DNA from: Actinostola sp. cb2023 | Taxonomy: Eukaryota; Cnidaria; Anthozoa; Actiniaria; Actinostolidae | NCBI GenBank assembly: GCA_033675265.1 | Contig: JAUJYZ010000412.1 | Coordinates: forward strand, 124,001-188,000 | Reading direction: 5' to 3' | Length of the DNA stretch: 64,000 bases | Shown: piece by piece, positions 1 to 8,746 of the stretch | How the letters are laid out: every line of letters starts with the position of its first letter | Position numbering within the stretch: the stretch's first letter is position 1 | Translations under genes and position numbers: made by a program | Notes under the pieces: model-generated | Told to the model about the DNA's origin: nothing | What the model saw: the letters and a program-made list of their open reading frames with translations, nothing else | Databases searched by the model: none

Positions 1-1821
1 CCGTTCTCAGATTTCATTTCCAAGACCATTATGGATAGAGTCATCAACGGTTCCCTCCACATCGTGGGAAAGGTTGGGTCCTGTCACCCCCCTCATTTGG
101 TTCTTCCCATTACCATCGAACCATGCAAACCCCGAATGTGCCATGACGAGCGTCTCCTTAATTGTTGGATAAAAGACTGCCCTTTTTCCCTTGACTATCT
201 CACTGACCTCATACGCTACGTAGGCCCCAATCATTTTCAAACCTCATTTGATGACAAGAGTGGTTATGACCATGTCCGTCTACATCCCAGCAGCTCAACC
301 TTCTTTGGCCTCGAGTGGCAAGGGTGGTATTTTACCTATACCTCTCTACCGTTTGGCTGGAAAGCTAGTGCCTTTATCTACCACAACATTGGCTTGGCGG
401 CCACCAACCGTATTTGGTCCCTGGGCGTCCCATGCTCACAGTATATTGACGATAGCCACGTGCGGCAGTTGCGGCTGCCGTGCAATCATTCAGAGTCTGC
501 ATTTGCTCCTAGTCAACTCGCGCACATGGCAGCTTTCATCACGTGTTCGAATTCCACACTGATCTCTTTGGGGTATTTTATTGGCCTAAAGAAGAGCGTT
601 TTCGAACCTACCATGTCAATCCGCTTTCTGGGATACGTCTGCGACTCCCAACTACAGACCTTCATTTTGCCACAAGATAAGCGGGACAAGTTTGCCACAT
701 TAAGGGAAACCATTCTAAAGAATAAATCCATCTCTCTCAAGAAGCTGCAGAAGTTTGCCGGAAAGACCACCTCTTTTTCCCTTCTGGTTCCTGCGGCCAA
801 GTTGTACACTAACACCGTCTATCAGGCTATCTCCAAAGCTGTCCAAGCCGGTTCGGCGAAGATCCATCTCTCAGATCAGCTCCGACAAGAGATTTCACAT
901 TGGCGGTTCCTGGACTCGTGGACGGGCTGTCTACCCTGGAGGTCTGAGTTCCACCGTCAAGTTCAGCTCTGCTCAGACGCGTCCAACACAGGCTGGGGCG
1001 GTCGCTTGCTACGAGGCGTCATTTCACCCGTAGAAACTCGTGGTTATTGGAATGTCGACGAACGTAGTCTGCCCATCTCAACTAGAGAAACGTTGGCCCT
1101 GCTCCGCGTGCTTGAAAATCTTGCTGACGAGTGTGGCAACATGCGCGTAGACGTATTGACGGACAGCAAGGTACTCATCGCGAGCTGGGAGAGACAAGTG
1201 TCTCGATGTCCTGCCACGTCGGCCATTTTCAAGGAGCTCTTCCAGCTTTGCACATCCAAGAACCTGGGCCTGGCCCTTCAATACATCCCATCTAAGGACA
1301 ACCCCGCGGACGGCCCTTCTCGCTTTCGTTCGGACTTGGACGCCACGTTGAGCCCTGGTGCGTGGAGGCAGATAGAACAGGCTTTTGGACCCCACTCTAT
1401 TGACCTGATGGCACTCCCTTCGAATACCCGGTGTGACGGGTCGGGTCGCCGTCTGCGCTTCTTCTCTCCAACGCCTTGTAAACAAGCATCGGGAACCAAC
1501 GTGTTCGCCCAGACCATAGCTCCTTACGAAAACGCCTACGTCTTCCCACCCTTCATCCTTGTGGGCCCGCTGGTCAGATTCCTCCGCTCCCAAGGCTGTG
1601 CGTTTTCTATAGTGGTACCCGATATTTGCCCCAGGAAGTATTGGTGGCCCATACTCGATCGACCAGCTATGGCTTCTTTCATGCTGGGCCGCAAAGGAGA
1701 CACATCTGTGCTTTTGTTCCCGTGCAAGTTCCCGTTGCCCTGCTTCGTGGGAGCCTCGCCCCCTCTTATGGGATTTATGGGTCTTCAGAGTCACTTGCTC
1801 CTCCTAGGAAAGATCACCTAA
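1..1821 (+). CDS. DIRS-type reverse transcriptase - RNase H (5' end outside window)
   Basis: The frame is open from base 1, so the N-terminus lies upstream of the window. It encodes the polymerase of a tyrosine-recombinase (DIRS-like) retrotransposon. Visible in order: RT fingers/palm with DDKSGYDHVRLHPSS (about 73-87 of the translated part), the palm motif LPFGWKASAF, the catalytic YIDD (near base 450), the RNase H start LCSDASNTGWGG (near 970), the second RNase H Asp in DVLTDSK (near 1155), and a C-terminal block with DLMALPSNTRC and YVFPPF that is typical of DIRS elements downstream of RNase H. No in-frame stop occurs before 1819-1821. No gag ORF is visible because of the window edge. A second, broken ORF for the recombinase follows, which fits DIRS organisation. 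High confidence in class; the family is not named. Confidence 0.9.
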   Translation, partial: PFSDFISKTIMDRVINGSLHIVGKVGSCHPPHLVLPITIEPCKPRMCHDERLLNCWIKDCPFSLDYLTDLIRYVGPNHFQTSFDDKSGYDHVRLHPSSSTFFGLEWQGWYFTYTSLPFGWKASAFIYHNIGLAATNRIWSLGVPCSQYIDDSHVRQLRLPCNHSESAFAPSQLAHMAAFITCSNSTLISLGYFIGLKKSVFEPTMSIRFLGYVCDSQLQTFILPQDKRDKFATLRETILKNKSISLKKLQKFAGKTTSFSLLVPAAKLYTNTVYQAISKAVQAGSAKIHLSDQLRQEISHWRFLDSWTGCLPWRSEFHRQVQLCSDASNTGWGGRLLRGVISPVETRGYWNVDERSLPISTRETLALLRVLENLADECGNMRVDVLTDSKVLIASWERQVSRCPATSAIFKELFQLCTSKNLGLALQYIPSKDNPADGPSRFRSDLDATLSPGAWRQIEQAFGPHSIDLMALPSNTRCDGSGRRLRFFSPTPCKQASGTNVFAQTIAPYENAYVFPPFILVGPLVRFLRSQGCAFSIVVPDICPRKYWWPILDRPAMASFMLGRKGDTSVLLFPCKFPLPCFVGASPPLMGFMGLQSHLLLLGKIT

Positions 1822-1944
1822 CTCTATTTGCTGCCCGTTGTAAATTTGTTGTCTCTTGTTGTTCTCAGTATTAAAACACCTTCATTTTGCCTCACTAGTT
1901 TTGTTTTACCTTTGGCGCTAACTTCCCGTTTCCCCTCTTTCCAG

Positions 1945-3282
1945 CCGCTCGTAGAGACGTCTGGTGTCCGGCCGTACGCTGCCCAGAGTGCGCCTACCCC
2001 AACGACTCATCTTTTTCCTTCTGCCAGCAATGCGGTTATAAACGCGGACGGGTCGATGCAGAATCCAAGCCACAAAATGTTCACGTCGATCTCGCTCATT
2101 TGGATAAGCGCCTAGAGAGTCTTTCCTCGGCCCTAGAGAATAAGCAGTATAAAAAACAGAAAAATAGCCTCCAGAGGGAATTGGAGGGTTTCCTAGCCTC
2201 ACTCCCTGCGACCAAAAGTCTACTCTCAGCCGCTCCCAAGGACATCGCCAGGTTTCTCGTTTGGAAGGATAAAGGGGGTAGAACTAAGGTCATATCCCTT
2301 CGTGCCCCCATTTTGGGTCCTCCAAGAAAACCTCTTGCCTTGCCCCTCTCGTTTAGCCGCCGGGACAGTGGACAGTCATAGGAAAGTTGCGCGCCATTTT
2401 CATCGAAGTTGGCCGCGGGGATAATTGGAACAACCTGCTGGGCGTGGGAAATCCCGCAGCACACTCTACCATCAAAACCTACCTCAGGTTAATCCGCGAG
2501 GAACAGGCCCAAGCCCGGGTCACCCCCAAACAGGCGGTGCCTCTTTTCTTTGACAAGCTTCAAATTTTATGCCGCCACCTGAATGCATCCGTGTTTCTTC
2601 CTGGCGCCACCCCCTCGCAACGCTATATCGCCGCGAGAGATTTGGTATTCTTCTGTCTGGAGTTTTATTCAGGAGACAGAGCGTCCGATCTTGGCCGGGT
2701 CCTTACCAAAGAAATTGCTTCCCTTCCCAACCGCGATGGATTACTCTTCCATCACACGTTCGGTAAAACCCTGTGAGGGGGAAATGCGAACACTTTCATG
2801 GCAAAGAAATGTCGGGACGTCGTCATCTGCCCAGTCAGTAACTTAGAACTTTATGTCCGCCTATGTGATCTGATGAAAGTTAATCTTCGTGACGGCTACC
2901 TCTTCCGAACCCTTTCCAGCAAAGGAGACGTCTCGGCATCCCCCTTTCTCGGTTCTGCTGTGGCGAATAGGCTAACTCGGCATCTGAGAGACGTTGGTAT
3001 TAACAGCGGCGAGACAATGCACAGCTTCCGGAGTGGTTGCTCCATCACCTTATCCTTGCTTGGTGTATCGACGACGTCGCTACACACGTGGGTTGGTAAT
3101 CCCTCGATTCGTTCAACTATTACTCCCAAACGAGCAAAGTGATGGGAATTGACCGCGTGGCCGTTATCTTGGCCGATAGCACAGCTGCTTCTTCGCGACA
3201 TTCGGAGCCAGCTGCAGCCACCGCCGGCAGGAATTTTAATGCTCATAATAGTGTAGAGGATTTAACCCGTGCTTTTCCGTAA
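1945..3282 (+). pseudogene. DIRS-type tyrosine recombinase ORF, frameshifted
   Basis: This is the integrase-equivalent of the upstream DIRS element. The start shows a zinc-ribbon pair, CPEC then CQQC (1980-2037), followed by a charged helix. Recombinase signatures follow: the first catalytic Arg in YSGDRASDLG (near 2660-2700), the HxxR box in MHSFRSG (near 3018), HTWVGN (near 3085), and the catalytic Tyr region NYYSQTS in another frame (near 3118). The reading frame shifts at least twice between 2280 and 2390. It has a TGA at 2774-2776, where the sequence fits a CGA-to-TGA change, and it shifts again just before the catalytic Tyr. The tail runs to a TAA at 3280-3282. No ATG precedes the zinc ribbon; a pyrimidine-rich stretch ending in CCAG at 1941-1944 looks like a splice acceptor, so this ORF may have been spliced. 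It cannot be functional as written. Confidence 0.85.
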
Positions 3283-3290
3283 AAAAACAA

Positions 3291-3308
3291 TATATATATA
3301 TATATATA
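3291..3308. repeat. (TA)n tract at DIRS / PLE boundary
   Basis: Pure TA dinucleotides separate the end of the DIRS element from the PLE cluster. Similar short (TA)n tracts recur at most PLE boundaries further on (7145-7165, 7399-7418, 10060-10075, 10875-10893, 12255-12265, 12757-12768, 14325-14340, 16722-16747). Confidence 0.9.
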
Positions 3309-3396
3309 GCACTTTGGCATGGTACAGTGAACCTTTTAAACTGCCTTGTTGCAAGCTTGCTTGCTTCATAGCTAGGGTTCAGTCTGAAACCTCTGT

Positions 3397-3442
3397 TCTG
3401 CACTGATGAGCTCACAAAGAGCGAAACAGTACTGTCTGCAGA
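3397..3442 (+). ncRNA. Hammerhead ribozyme, type I
   Basis: All invariant parts are present. Stem I is TCTGCA (3397-3402) paired perfectly with TGCAGA (3437-3442). The core CTGATGA is 3403-3409. Stem II is GCTC/GAGC around a five-base loop (3410-3422). GAAA is 3423-3426. A minimal stem III, ACAG/CTGT, follows, with C at the cleavage position 3436. Very short stem III is a known property of hammerheads in Penelope-like elements. No PLE coding sequence on the plus strand lies directly beside it, so it is probably a solo terminal repeat. Confidence 0.85.
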
Positions 3443-3486
3443 TTGAGTATATAACCAATGTGTACACTACTCAGTTTTTGAGTACA

Positions 3487-3550
3487 TAGAGTTTAATACA
3501 ATTTGTTTCGTAGACCGACGTGAAGTCAGTCCACTCTTCAGTTAATCTAT
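3487..3550 (-). ncRNA. Hammerhead ribozyme, type I (minus strand)
   Basis: Read on the minus strand: core CTGAAGA (invariant CTGANGA), then a 10-bp stem II with wobbles closed by a TTCAC loop, GAAA, a three-pair stem III ending in TGT, and A at the cleavage site. Stem I pairs TTAA with TTAA, extended by ATAGA/TCTAT. It lies in the 3' flank of the minus-strand PLE fragment at 3796-4017, as expected for that element's terminal repeat. Confidence 0.75.
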
Positions 3551-3795
3551 ATACACTGAAGCAATTGGTAAGAGCTACAACAACAATATGATCGCGTCAG
3601 TATCGTAAACCGTTGAATAGTTGCGCGCGCTAAATAGTTGCACGCGCTAATGTGATTGCATGTTACATTCTACAAACCGAAGTATGTAACAAATAAATAA
3701 ATACATAGATAAAATTGATTGATTGATTGACAATAATATGATCAGGTTGGCAAACCTTTGGAATATGCCGTTAAGATAAAGTGATTTCATGATGT
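3551..3795. other. No gene; PLE 3' flanking DNA
   Basis: AT-rich, with short runs such as tandem AAAT and GATT and two GCGCGCGC-like patches. By position it is the 3' untranslated part of the minus-strand PLE fragment that ends at 3796. No coding sequence is seen. Confidence 0.5.
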
Positions 3796-4017
3796 CTAAT
3801 TATACTTGAGAATGTACTTTCGTTGATGTCTGCATGTTGATACAAGTTCGTTGCGTTTATCTAAGGTTGCTTTATGTGGCTTAGTTATTATTAAGTGTTT
3901 TTCTGCGTTAAATAAATTACATCGCTTCGTTAGGTTTGTATAGGCCTTTGCCTTGGCGAGTATTCTCCACTTGAGTGTGTATTCTTCTTGTTTTCCCTTT
4001 AGTTTCCACAGATATTT
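3796..4017 (-). pseudogene. PLE fragment: end of GIY-YIG endonuclease
   Basis: The minus strand translates without interruption to a stop at 3796-3798 and gives the C-terminal part of a PLE GIY-YIG endonuclease. It shows KYLWKLK, then TKRCNLFNAEKH and LDKRNELVSTCRHQRKY, matching the equivalent block of the other PLEs in this window (TKRCNLC..EKYYI..., LNKRNEL...CRH). Only about 73 codons remain; RT and the first half of the endonuclease are missing. The upstream end abuts CT/TA-rich DNA at 4018-4033. Confidence 0.8.
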
Positions 4018-4141
4018 ATTCTCTCTCTCTATATATTCTAATATTGACTGATATTAGAACGGTTTTCCAGAGAGTGATCAACATTATAGGAGCAGTAAAT
4101 ATAATAATAGTTCAAGACTTTAGAATTGATTCATTGGTTTA

Positions 4142-4193
4142 TTGCTACAGGTCTGTTTCATATGATCATAAAATGACCACACTCATCAGGCAA
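4142..4193 (-). ncRNA. Hammerhead ribozyme (minus strand)
   Basis: Minus strand: stem I TTGC/GCAA, core CTGATGA, a nine-pair stem II with G-T wobbles around a TTTTA loop, GAAA, stem III ACAG/CTGT with a two-base loop, and A at the cleavage position. It sits downstream of the minus-strand PLE fragment at 4262-4546. A damaged copy of the same ribozyme is at 16794-16834. Confidence 0.8.
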
Positions 4194-4261
4194 GTTACAA
4201 TGAATGACCGTTAATATAACGCTGGCGTTTAAAATAGAATGGTTGCTAGGTGATAATTGCG

Positions 4262-4546
4262 TTACATAATTTTAAAGTTTCTGAGTGTATATCTGTTTCG
4301 GTGGGGACATGGACTTGCTAATTCGTTGCGTTTGCTTAGGGTACATAAATATTTTTTACAGATGATTGTGAATTTTTCGCTAAGGCATAAGTTACATTTT
4401 TTGTTTATATTATTGTATGGTTGGCATTTCTTAATTATTTTCCACTTTATGTTAAATGTTTTGTCAGCGTCTTTTAAGTTCCATATGTGTTTAGAAAGTT
4501 CTGTTTCGTTTCTTATTTTATTGTGTCGGAAGGAGGTCTTGTGGTT
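4262..4546 (-). pseudogene. PLE fragment: GIY-YIG C-terminal half (minus arm of inverted pair)
   Basis: The minus strand encodes YRNHKTSFRHNKIRNETELS, then KHIWNLK and NKKCNLCLSEKFTI and a final NELASPCPHRNRY block, i.e. the second half of a PLE GIY-YIG nuclease. The real homology stops at about 4546, where the sequence switches to a plus-strand fragment of a similar nuclease. The ORF extends past this point by chance. It is the left arm of a head-to-head inverted PLE junction. Confidence 0.8.
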
Positions 4547-4656
4547 TCTGTATGCCCCCTCGACGGAAAATGCCTCCAGACAAACGTAGTCTACCAAGCA
4601 ACAGTAAAAACGGAAACGTCAACAGAAACTTACGTTGGACTTGCATCAAGCTTTAA
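4547..4656 (+). pseudogene. PLE fragment: GIY-YIG N-terminal part (plus arm)
   Basis: The plus strand reads CPLDGKCLQTNVVYQATVK, then ETYVGLASSFK, the zinc-binding and GIY-YIG (here VYQ...YVGL) start of a PLE endonuclease. About 37 codons survive before the sequence switches to the terminal repeat of the full PLE at 4659. It abuts the minus-strand fragment at 4546/4547 in a head-to-head arrangement. Confidence 0.7.
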
Positions 4657-4667
4657 AGAATCACTCC

Positions 4668-4741
4668 GGTTTATGCACTGAAGAGTGCAGGTTCGCAATA
4701 ACACCGCGACCTGTACGAAACAGTATTGTATGTAATAAACC
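4668..4741 (+). ncRNA. Hammerhead ribozyme, 5' terminal repeat of PLE A
   Basis: Stem I GGTTTATGCA pairs with TGTAATAAACC (one bulged base). Core CTGAAGA is 4678-4684. Stem II is 11-12 bp with one T bulge (…CAGGTTCGC / GCGACCTG…). GAAA is 4717-4720, stem III ACAG/TTGT with a two-base loop, and cleavage is predicted after A4730. Confidence 0.85.
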
Positions 4742-4897
4742 ATGGAAGTCAAAGAGTAAACGTATCCAAATCATTACTATATGTATAACCGCTCTACTGT
4801 ACAGTATAGAGCACTCTAGCGACACGGATAACAAGCTTCATTTGAATCTACATTCGTTCCTACACTGTCGAGCACTCTATGGTATCTGTGTGGCAAT

Positions 4898-6991
4898 ATG
4901 GATCGTATATCCTTCGAGTATTCAACAAAGAACATACCAACGGCACCAAGATCGGCGTATCTGAAGAGGTTCATTGAGAAATCTGAACTCTTTATGAAAC
5001 GTATGAGATGGAAGGCCTTATTTTTCCTCAACCCCAAGCCCTCAACTCCTAACCAAGAAACATACGGATTTAACACCGCACAATCTCCACCCGTGATAGA
5101 GGAGCTAAGAGAGTTTGAGGACTGTATGATATATCTTATTCAAAACATCGAGTTTGAGAGCAAAACCAGTGTCTTTCAGGCCAAATTACATCAGGACCTG
5201 GAGACTGTGAAACATGACAACAAGCTAACAATTAAGGCCTATAAAACAACAAACTACTACAAGATCGAACAAGAAAAGTACAGCGACCTCGTAAAGACAA
5301 ACGTCAACAAAACCTACAAAAAGGCGAGCGAGGCTAAAGTCCTAGATATTAACAGGGAAGCAAAGCACATCGCCGAAAAGTTTAAAATCGACGACCGTGT
5401 AGAAAAACTCGCGGAAAAAGAGGCCTTCATCACACTTAAGGATCACAAGCCTAATTTCGAGAATAAACCTACATGTAGGTTAATCAGCCCAACCAAGTCT
5501 GAGCTAGGACACATCAGCAAAGTAATCCTTAGTAGGCTGGTCGCAGATTCGACCCATGTAAACCTCTGGAAGAGCACACGGGAAGTACTCGAGTGGTACC
5601 GCGAGATCCCAAACAAGTGTGAAGGCAGTTTCATCAATTTTGATATTGTCGAATTTTATCCATCTATCACTGAGAGGCTTCTAATCAAAGCAATAGACTT
5701 TGCAAAACAACACACCATTGTCACCGAGCATGAGAAAGATGTCATCATACATACGAAACGCACCATTGTGTTCAGCAATAGAGACCTATGGGAGAAAAAA
5801 GAGAGCAGTACCGGTTTCGACGTAACAATGGGCAGCTATGATGGGGCTGAATCTTGCGAACTAGTGGTTTGCTACATGTTATCCCTCTTACAAACCAAGC
5901 ATGGCGCAGCTATCGGCCTTTACAGGGACGATGGCTTGGGTTTTTTTAAGGAACCACCGAGAGAAATGGAAAAGATAAAAAAATATATCTGTAAGATCTT
6001 CAAGGAAAACGAGCTGAGCATCACTATCGAAGCCAACAAGAAAGTAATCAATCATCTAGACGTAACACTTGATTAGAACTCGGGACAATACAGGCCATAT
6101 ATGAAACCCAACAATACCTTGCAGTATGTAAACACCGATTCCAACCACCCACCCACCGTTCTAAAAAACATCCCGGAGGGCATCAATAAGAAGCGCCTAT
6201 CGGAAATATCTTCGAATGACACCGAATTCAATAAGGCCGTCCCCGTATACCAGAAAGCGTTGGATGAAAGCGGACACAATTACAAGCTACACTACGTACA
6301 AGACCAGCCTAGAGCAGCGAAGAGGAACCGAAAACGAAACACCATATGGTACAATCCACCCTATGACCGAAATGTGAAGACCAATGTGGGGAAAGAGTTC
6401 CTGAGAATTATCGACAAATGTTTCCCGCCATCCAATAAGCTACATAAGATCTTTAGCAGAAATACAGTCAAGATCTCATATAGCTGCATGCCTAATGTGG
6501 CGCGCATCATTGACGGCGACAACAAAAGGAAGCGGGGAAACGACAGGAACACCGACCCGGGAAAAATGTGCAGCTGCCCCAAAAGCACAGTGTGCCCGCT
6601 TGGAGGCGAATGCCTAGCTAAGAACATTGTGTACCAAGCCACAGTGACCTGCGGGGATGAAGTAGAGTCCTACGTAGGGTTAACGGCGACCGATTTCAAG
6701 GCGAGGTATTCTAACCATAAGGCCTCTTTCAAGCACAGCACGAAGCGCAACGCTACAGAACTTAGTAAACATATCTGGCACTTGAAAGAGAACAATCTTG
6801 ATTACGCCATTAGTTGGAAAATTCTATGCTGTGCTCCACAATACTCGAACGCGTCGAAACGTTGCGGCCTTTGTATATGCGAGAAGTACTTTATTATTAG
6901 TAACCCAAAGGCGGCGTCCTTAAACAAGCGGAACGAACTAGTTAGCAAATGCAGACACAAGGACAAATACCTTTTGAGGAATTTAAGATGA
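4898..6991 (+). pseudogene. PLE A reverse transcriptase - GIY-YIG endonuclease, one nonsense codon
   Basis: One reading frame runs from the ATG at 4898 to a stop at 6989-6991, broken only by a TAG at 6074-6076 where copy B has CTG. N-terminal helical region (first ~90 residues), then [50 protein letters not shown], catalytic YRDDG (near 5923), LDVTLD. Next come a basic linker and a Cys-rich zinc-binding block, CSCPKSTVCPLGGEC, and the nuclease: NIVYQATV, SYVGLT, the Arg/His segment ARYSNHKASF, and CGLCICEKY. The order RT then C-terminal GIY-YIG is that of canonical endonuclease-bearing PLEs. Compared with copy B it has lost two codons after SRLV. The product would prime and copy RNA at a nicked target. 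Inactive as written. Confidence 0.88.
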
Positions 6992-7033
6992 TTAGAAAAG
7001 ACATGTTGTTGTAATGTTCTACCAAATCACTCA

Positions 7034-7107
7034 GGTTTATGCACTGAAGAGTACAGGTTCGCAATAACACCGCGACCTGTACGAAACAGTATTGTATGTA
7101 ATAAACC
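7034..7107 (+). ncRNA. Hammerhead ribozyme, 3' terminal repeat of PLE A
   Basis: Same structure as the ribozyme at 4668-4741, but stem II is improved (GTACAGGT opposite ACCTGTAC). Core CTGAAGA 7044-7050, GAAA 7083-7086, predicted cleavage after A7096. Confidence 0.88.
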
Positions 7108-7153
7108 ATGGAAGTCAAAGAGTGAACGTATCCAAATCATTACTATATGTATA

Positions 7154-7473
7154 TATATATATAAATTCTAATATTGACTGATATTAGAACGGTTTTCCAG
7201 AGATAGAGTGCTCAACATTATATATATATATAGGCAGAATACAAGTAGTGATTGGAACGCCAACAACCTTGCCACTAGCGAGTAGGATCTTTAGATACCA
7301 GACGCAGATGTCATCAAGGATAACTAGTTGAGGATAAATGGATAAATACTGTTTCGTACAGGTCGCGGTGTTATTGCGAACCTGTACTCTTCAGTGCATA
7401 AATATATATATATATACAATCTGAAGGCTACCAATTTGTCCTCGAAAAGTGCTCTACAACTGGAAGTTGGAGC
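7154..7473. repeat. Mosaic of PLE terminal scraps and (TA)n
   Basis: Three scraps are recognisable. 7163-7215 repeats part of 4033-4095 (a TCTAATAT...ATATTAGA hairpin and following bases). 7233-7340 is the reverse complement of the PLE family-2 3' end at 10760-10875. 7347-7402 is a minus-strand, truncated family-A hammerhead. They are separated by (TA)n. No coding sequence is seen. Confidence 0.7.
7347..7402 (-). ncRNA. Truncated family-A hammerhead (minus strand)
   Basis: Minus strand carries the end of stem I, CTGAAGA, complete stem II and GAAA. Homology to the intact copies stops inside stem III, two or three bases before the expected cleavage position. The 3' half of stem I is absent, so the motif cannot fold fully. 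Confidence 0.7.
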
Positions 7474-7514
7474 TATATAGTGAAGAGTAATTATGGACTA
7501 CGTTTCGTTCATTG

Positions 7515-7578
7515 CTGTTTAATCTACAGGTCTGTTTCGCGGGAGCACAAGTGCTCTCACTCTTCAGGATTCTTACAG
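7515..7578 (-). ncRNA. Hammerhead ribozyme, left arm of family-3 pair
   Basis: Exact mirror of the plus-strand ribozyme at 9963-10026 within the inverted pair: CTGAAGA core, stem II with GAGCAC/GTGCTC, GAAA, stem III ACAG/CTGT, and stem I AATC/GATT plus a distal CTGT/ACAG helix. Confidence 0.82.
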
Positions 7579-7655
7579 CGTGATGTTGTTTTCAACTACG
7601 TGATATTTATACAGCCCTAGTCGCGCGTTTTCACGCACGGTAGCACAGTACTTAA

Positions 7656-8746
7656 CTAAGCATTCTTTAAAAGGAACTTATTTGCATGTCTGCAACTATT
7701 AACCAATTCAGATCGCTTATTTAACGTGGCTAATTCCCTATGGTAAATGATATAGTACTTCTCAAGGTTGCATAAATTACATCTCTTTGTTGTATTGGAG
7801 TACGCCCGCGCTTTGCCTAGTATCCTCCATGTTATTTTGTAATCTATCTTAGCGTTCTTTAACGGCCATATATATTTACTCAATTCAGTCTGATTACTAT
7901 ATGCTTCTTTCTTAAACGACTGTTTGTGGTTGGCAAATCTCGACTTGAATTCCGTGTCAGTCAGGCCCACATAGCACTCACTCCCTTCTTCTGTAGTCAC
8001 GGTGGCTTGGTAGATGATGCCCTTCGTCAAGCATTGGTTATCTAGGGGACACTCCTCTTTTTTTTCTGCAGTTGCATGGCCTTGTGTCGGAACCTTCCGC
8101 GTTTGGTTGTTGTAACATGTGCTTGTTGTGCACGTCGATTGCACTTTTTACACTCGGCATGCAACTATACGACAGCTTGAGTGTGTTTCGGTTGAATGTT
8201 GGTCTCAGGTTGTGGCTCTTAGGGAAACATTCGTTGACGATACGCAATAATTATTTTCCCAGGTTAGTTTTCACATGCATATCGAAGGGAGGGTTAAACC
8301 AGGTAATGTTCCTTTTTCTTGCTCTGCTTTTTTTCTTTCTTTTGTCTCTAGGGAGGAACTTCAGCTTGTGTACGTACCCGCTTGTGTCCAAAGCGGCCTG
8401 GTACGGCGGTTTTGCTTTGTTAAAGGCAGTTTCGTCTGATGATATATCTGATAGTCTCTGGTTTACGCTTTCTGGAATTCGCTTCAAGATGTTGGGTGGG
8501 TGGTTACTTTTAGCGTGTACATAGGACGGTGTATTCCCTGGTTTCATGTACGGGTGGTGTTTGCCGCTGTTCAGATCTAGTGTCACGTCTAAGTAATTTA
8601 TCACCTTTTTGTTCGCCTCTATGGTTATTTTTAAACCATTGCTGGCGAACAAAGAGCAAATTTTCTGTTCCAGTTCGCACGACTCGGCACCGTCGTATGC
8701 TCCCATGGTTACGTCAAACAAGTCATCAGAAGTGTCTTTCTTCAGT
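7656..8746 (-). pseudogene. PLE family 3, minus arm: RT C-terminus and GIY-YIG, catalytic loop deleted
   Basis: The minus strand starts inside RT ([18 protein letters not shown]). It then jumps to [20 protein letters not shown], lacking the roughly 40-residue stretch that includes YRDDG in the plus arm. It continues through the thumb, basic linker, zinc-binding CNC...CPLDNQC and nuclease IIYQATV, CYVGLT, FANHKQSF to a stop near 7667. A TAA follows NLGK (8247-8251) and a further frame change occurs in the poly-A run at about 8060 (plus strand: t-run). It is the mirrored partner of 8747-9885. Confidence 0.82.

Larger units (their letters stand above)
4659..7153 (+). mobile_element. Penelope-like element copy A with ribozyme-bearing terminal repeats
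   Basis: Direct repeats of about 129 bp at 4659-4787 and 7025-7153 flank one RT/GIY-YIG coding region. Each repeat holds a hammerhead and ends in ATGTATA, which on the right merges into (TA)n. This matches the known 'pseudo-LTR' layout of PLEs. The repeats differ at a few positions (for example GTGC versus GTAC in stem II). Copy B (14341-16740) is very similar across the body but has only the downstream repeat. Confidence 0.85.

Noticed and set aside
1078..1794. 238-codon minus-strand ORF
   Set aside because: Antisense shadow of the DIRS RT-RNase H ORF, which carries all conserved motifs.
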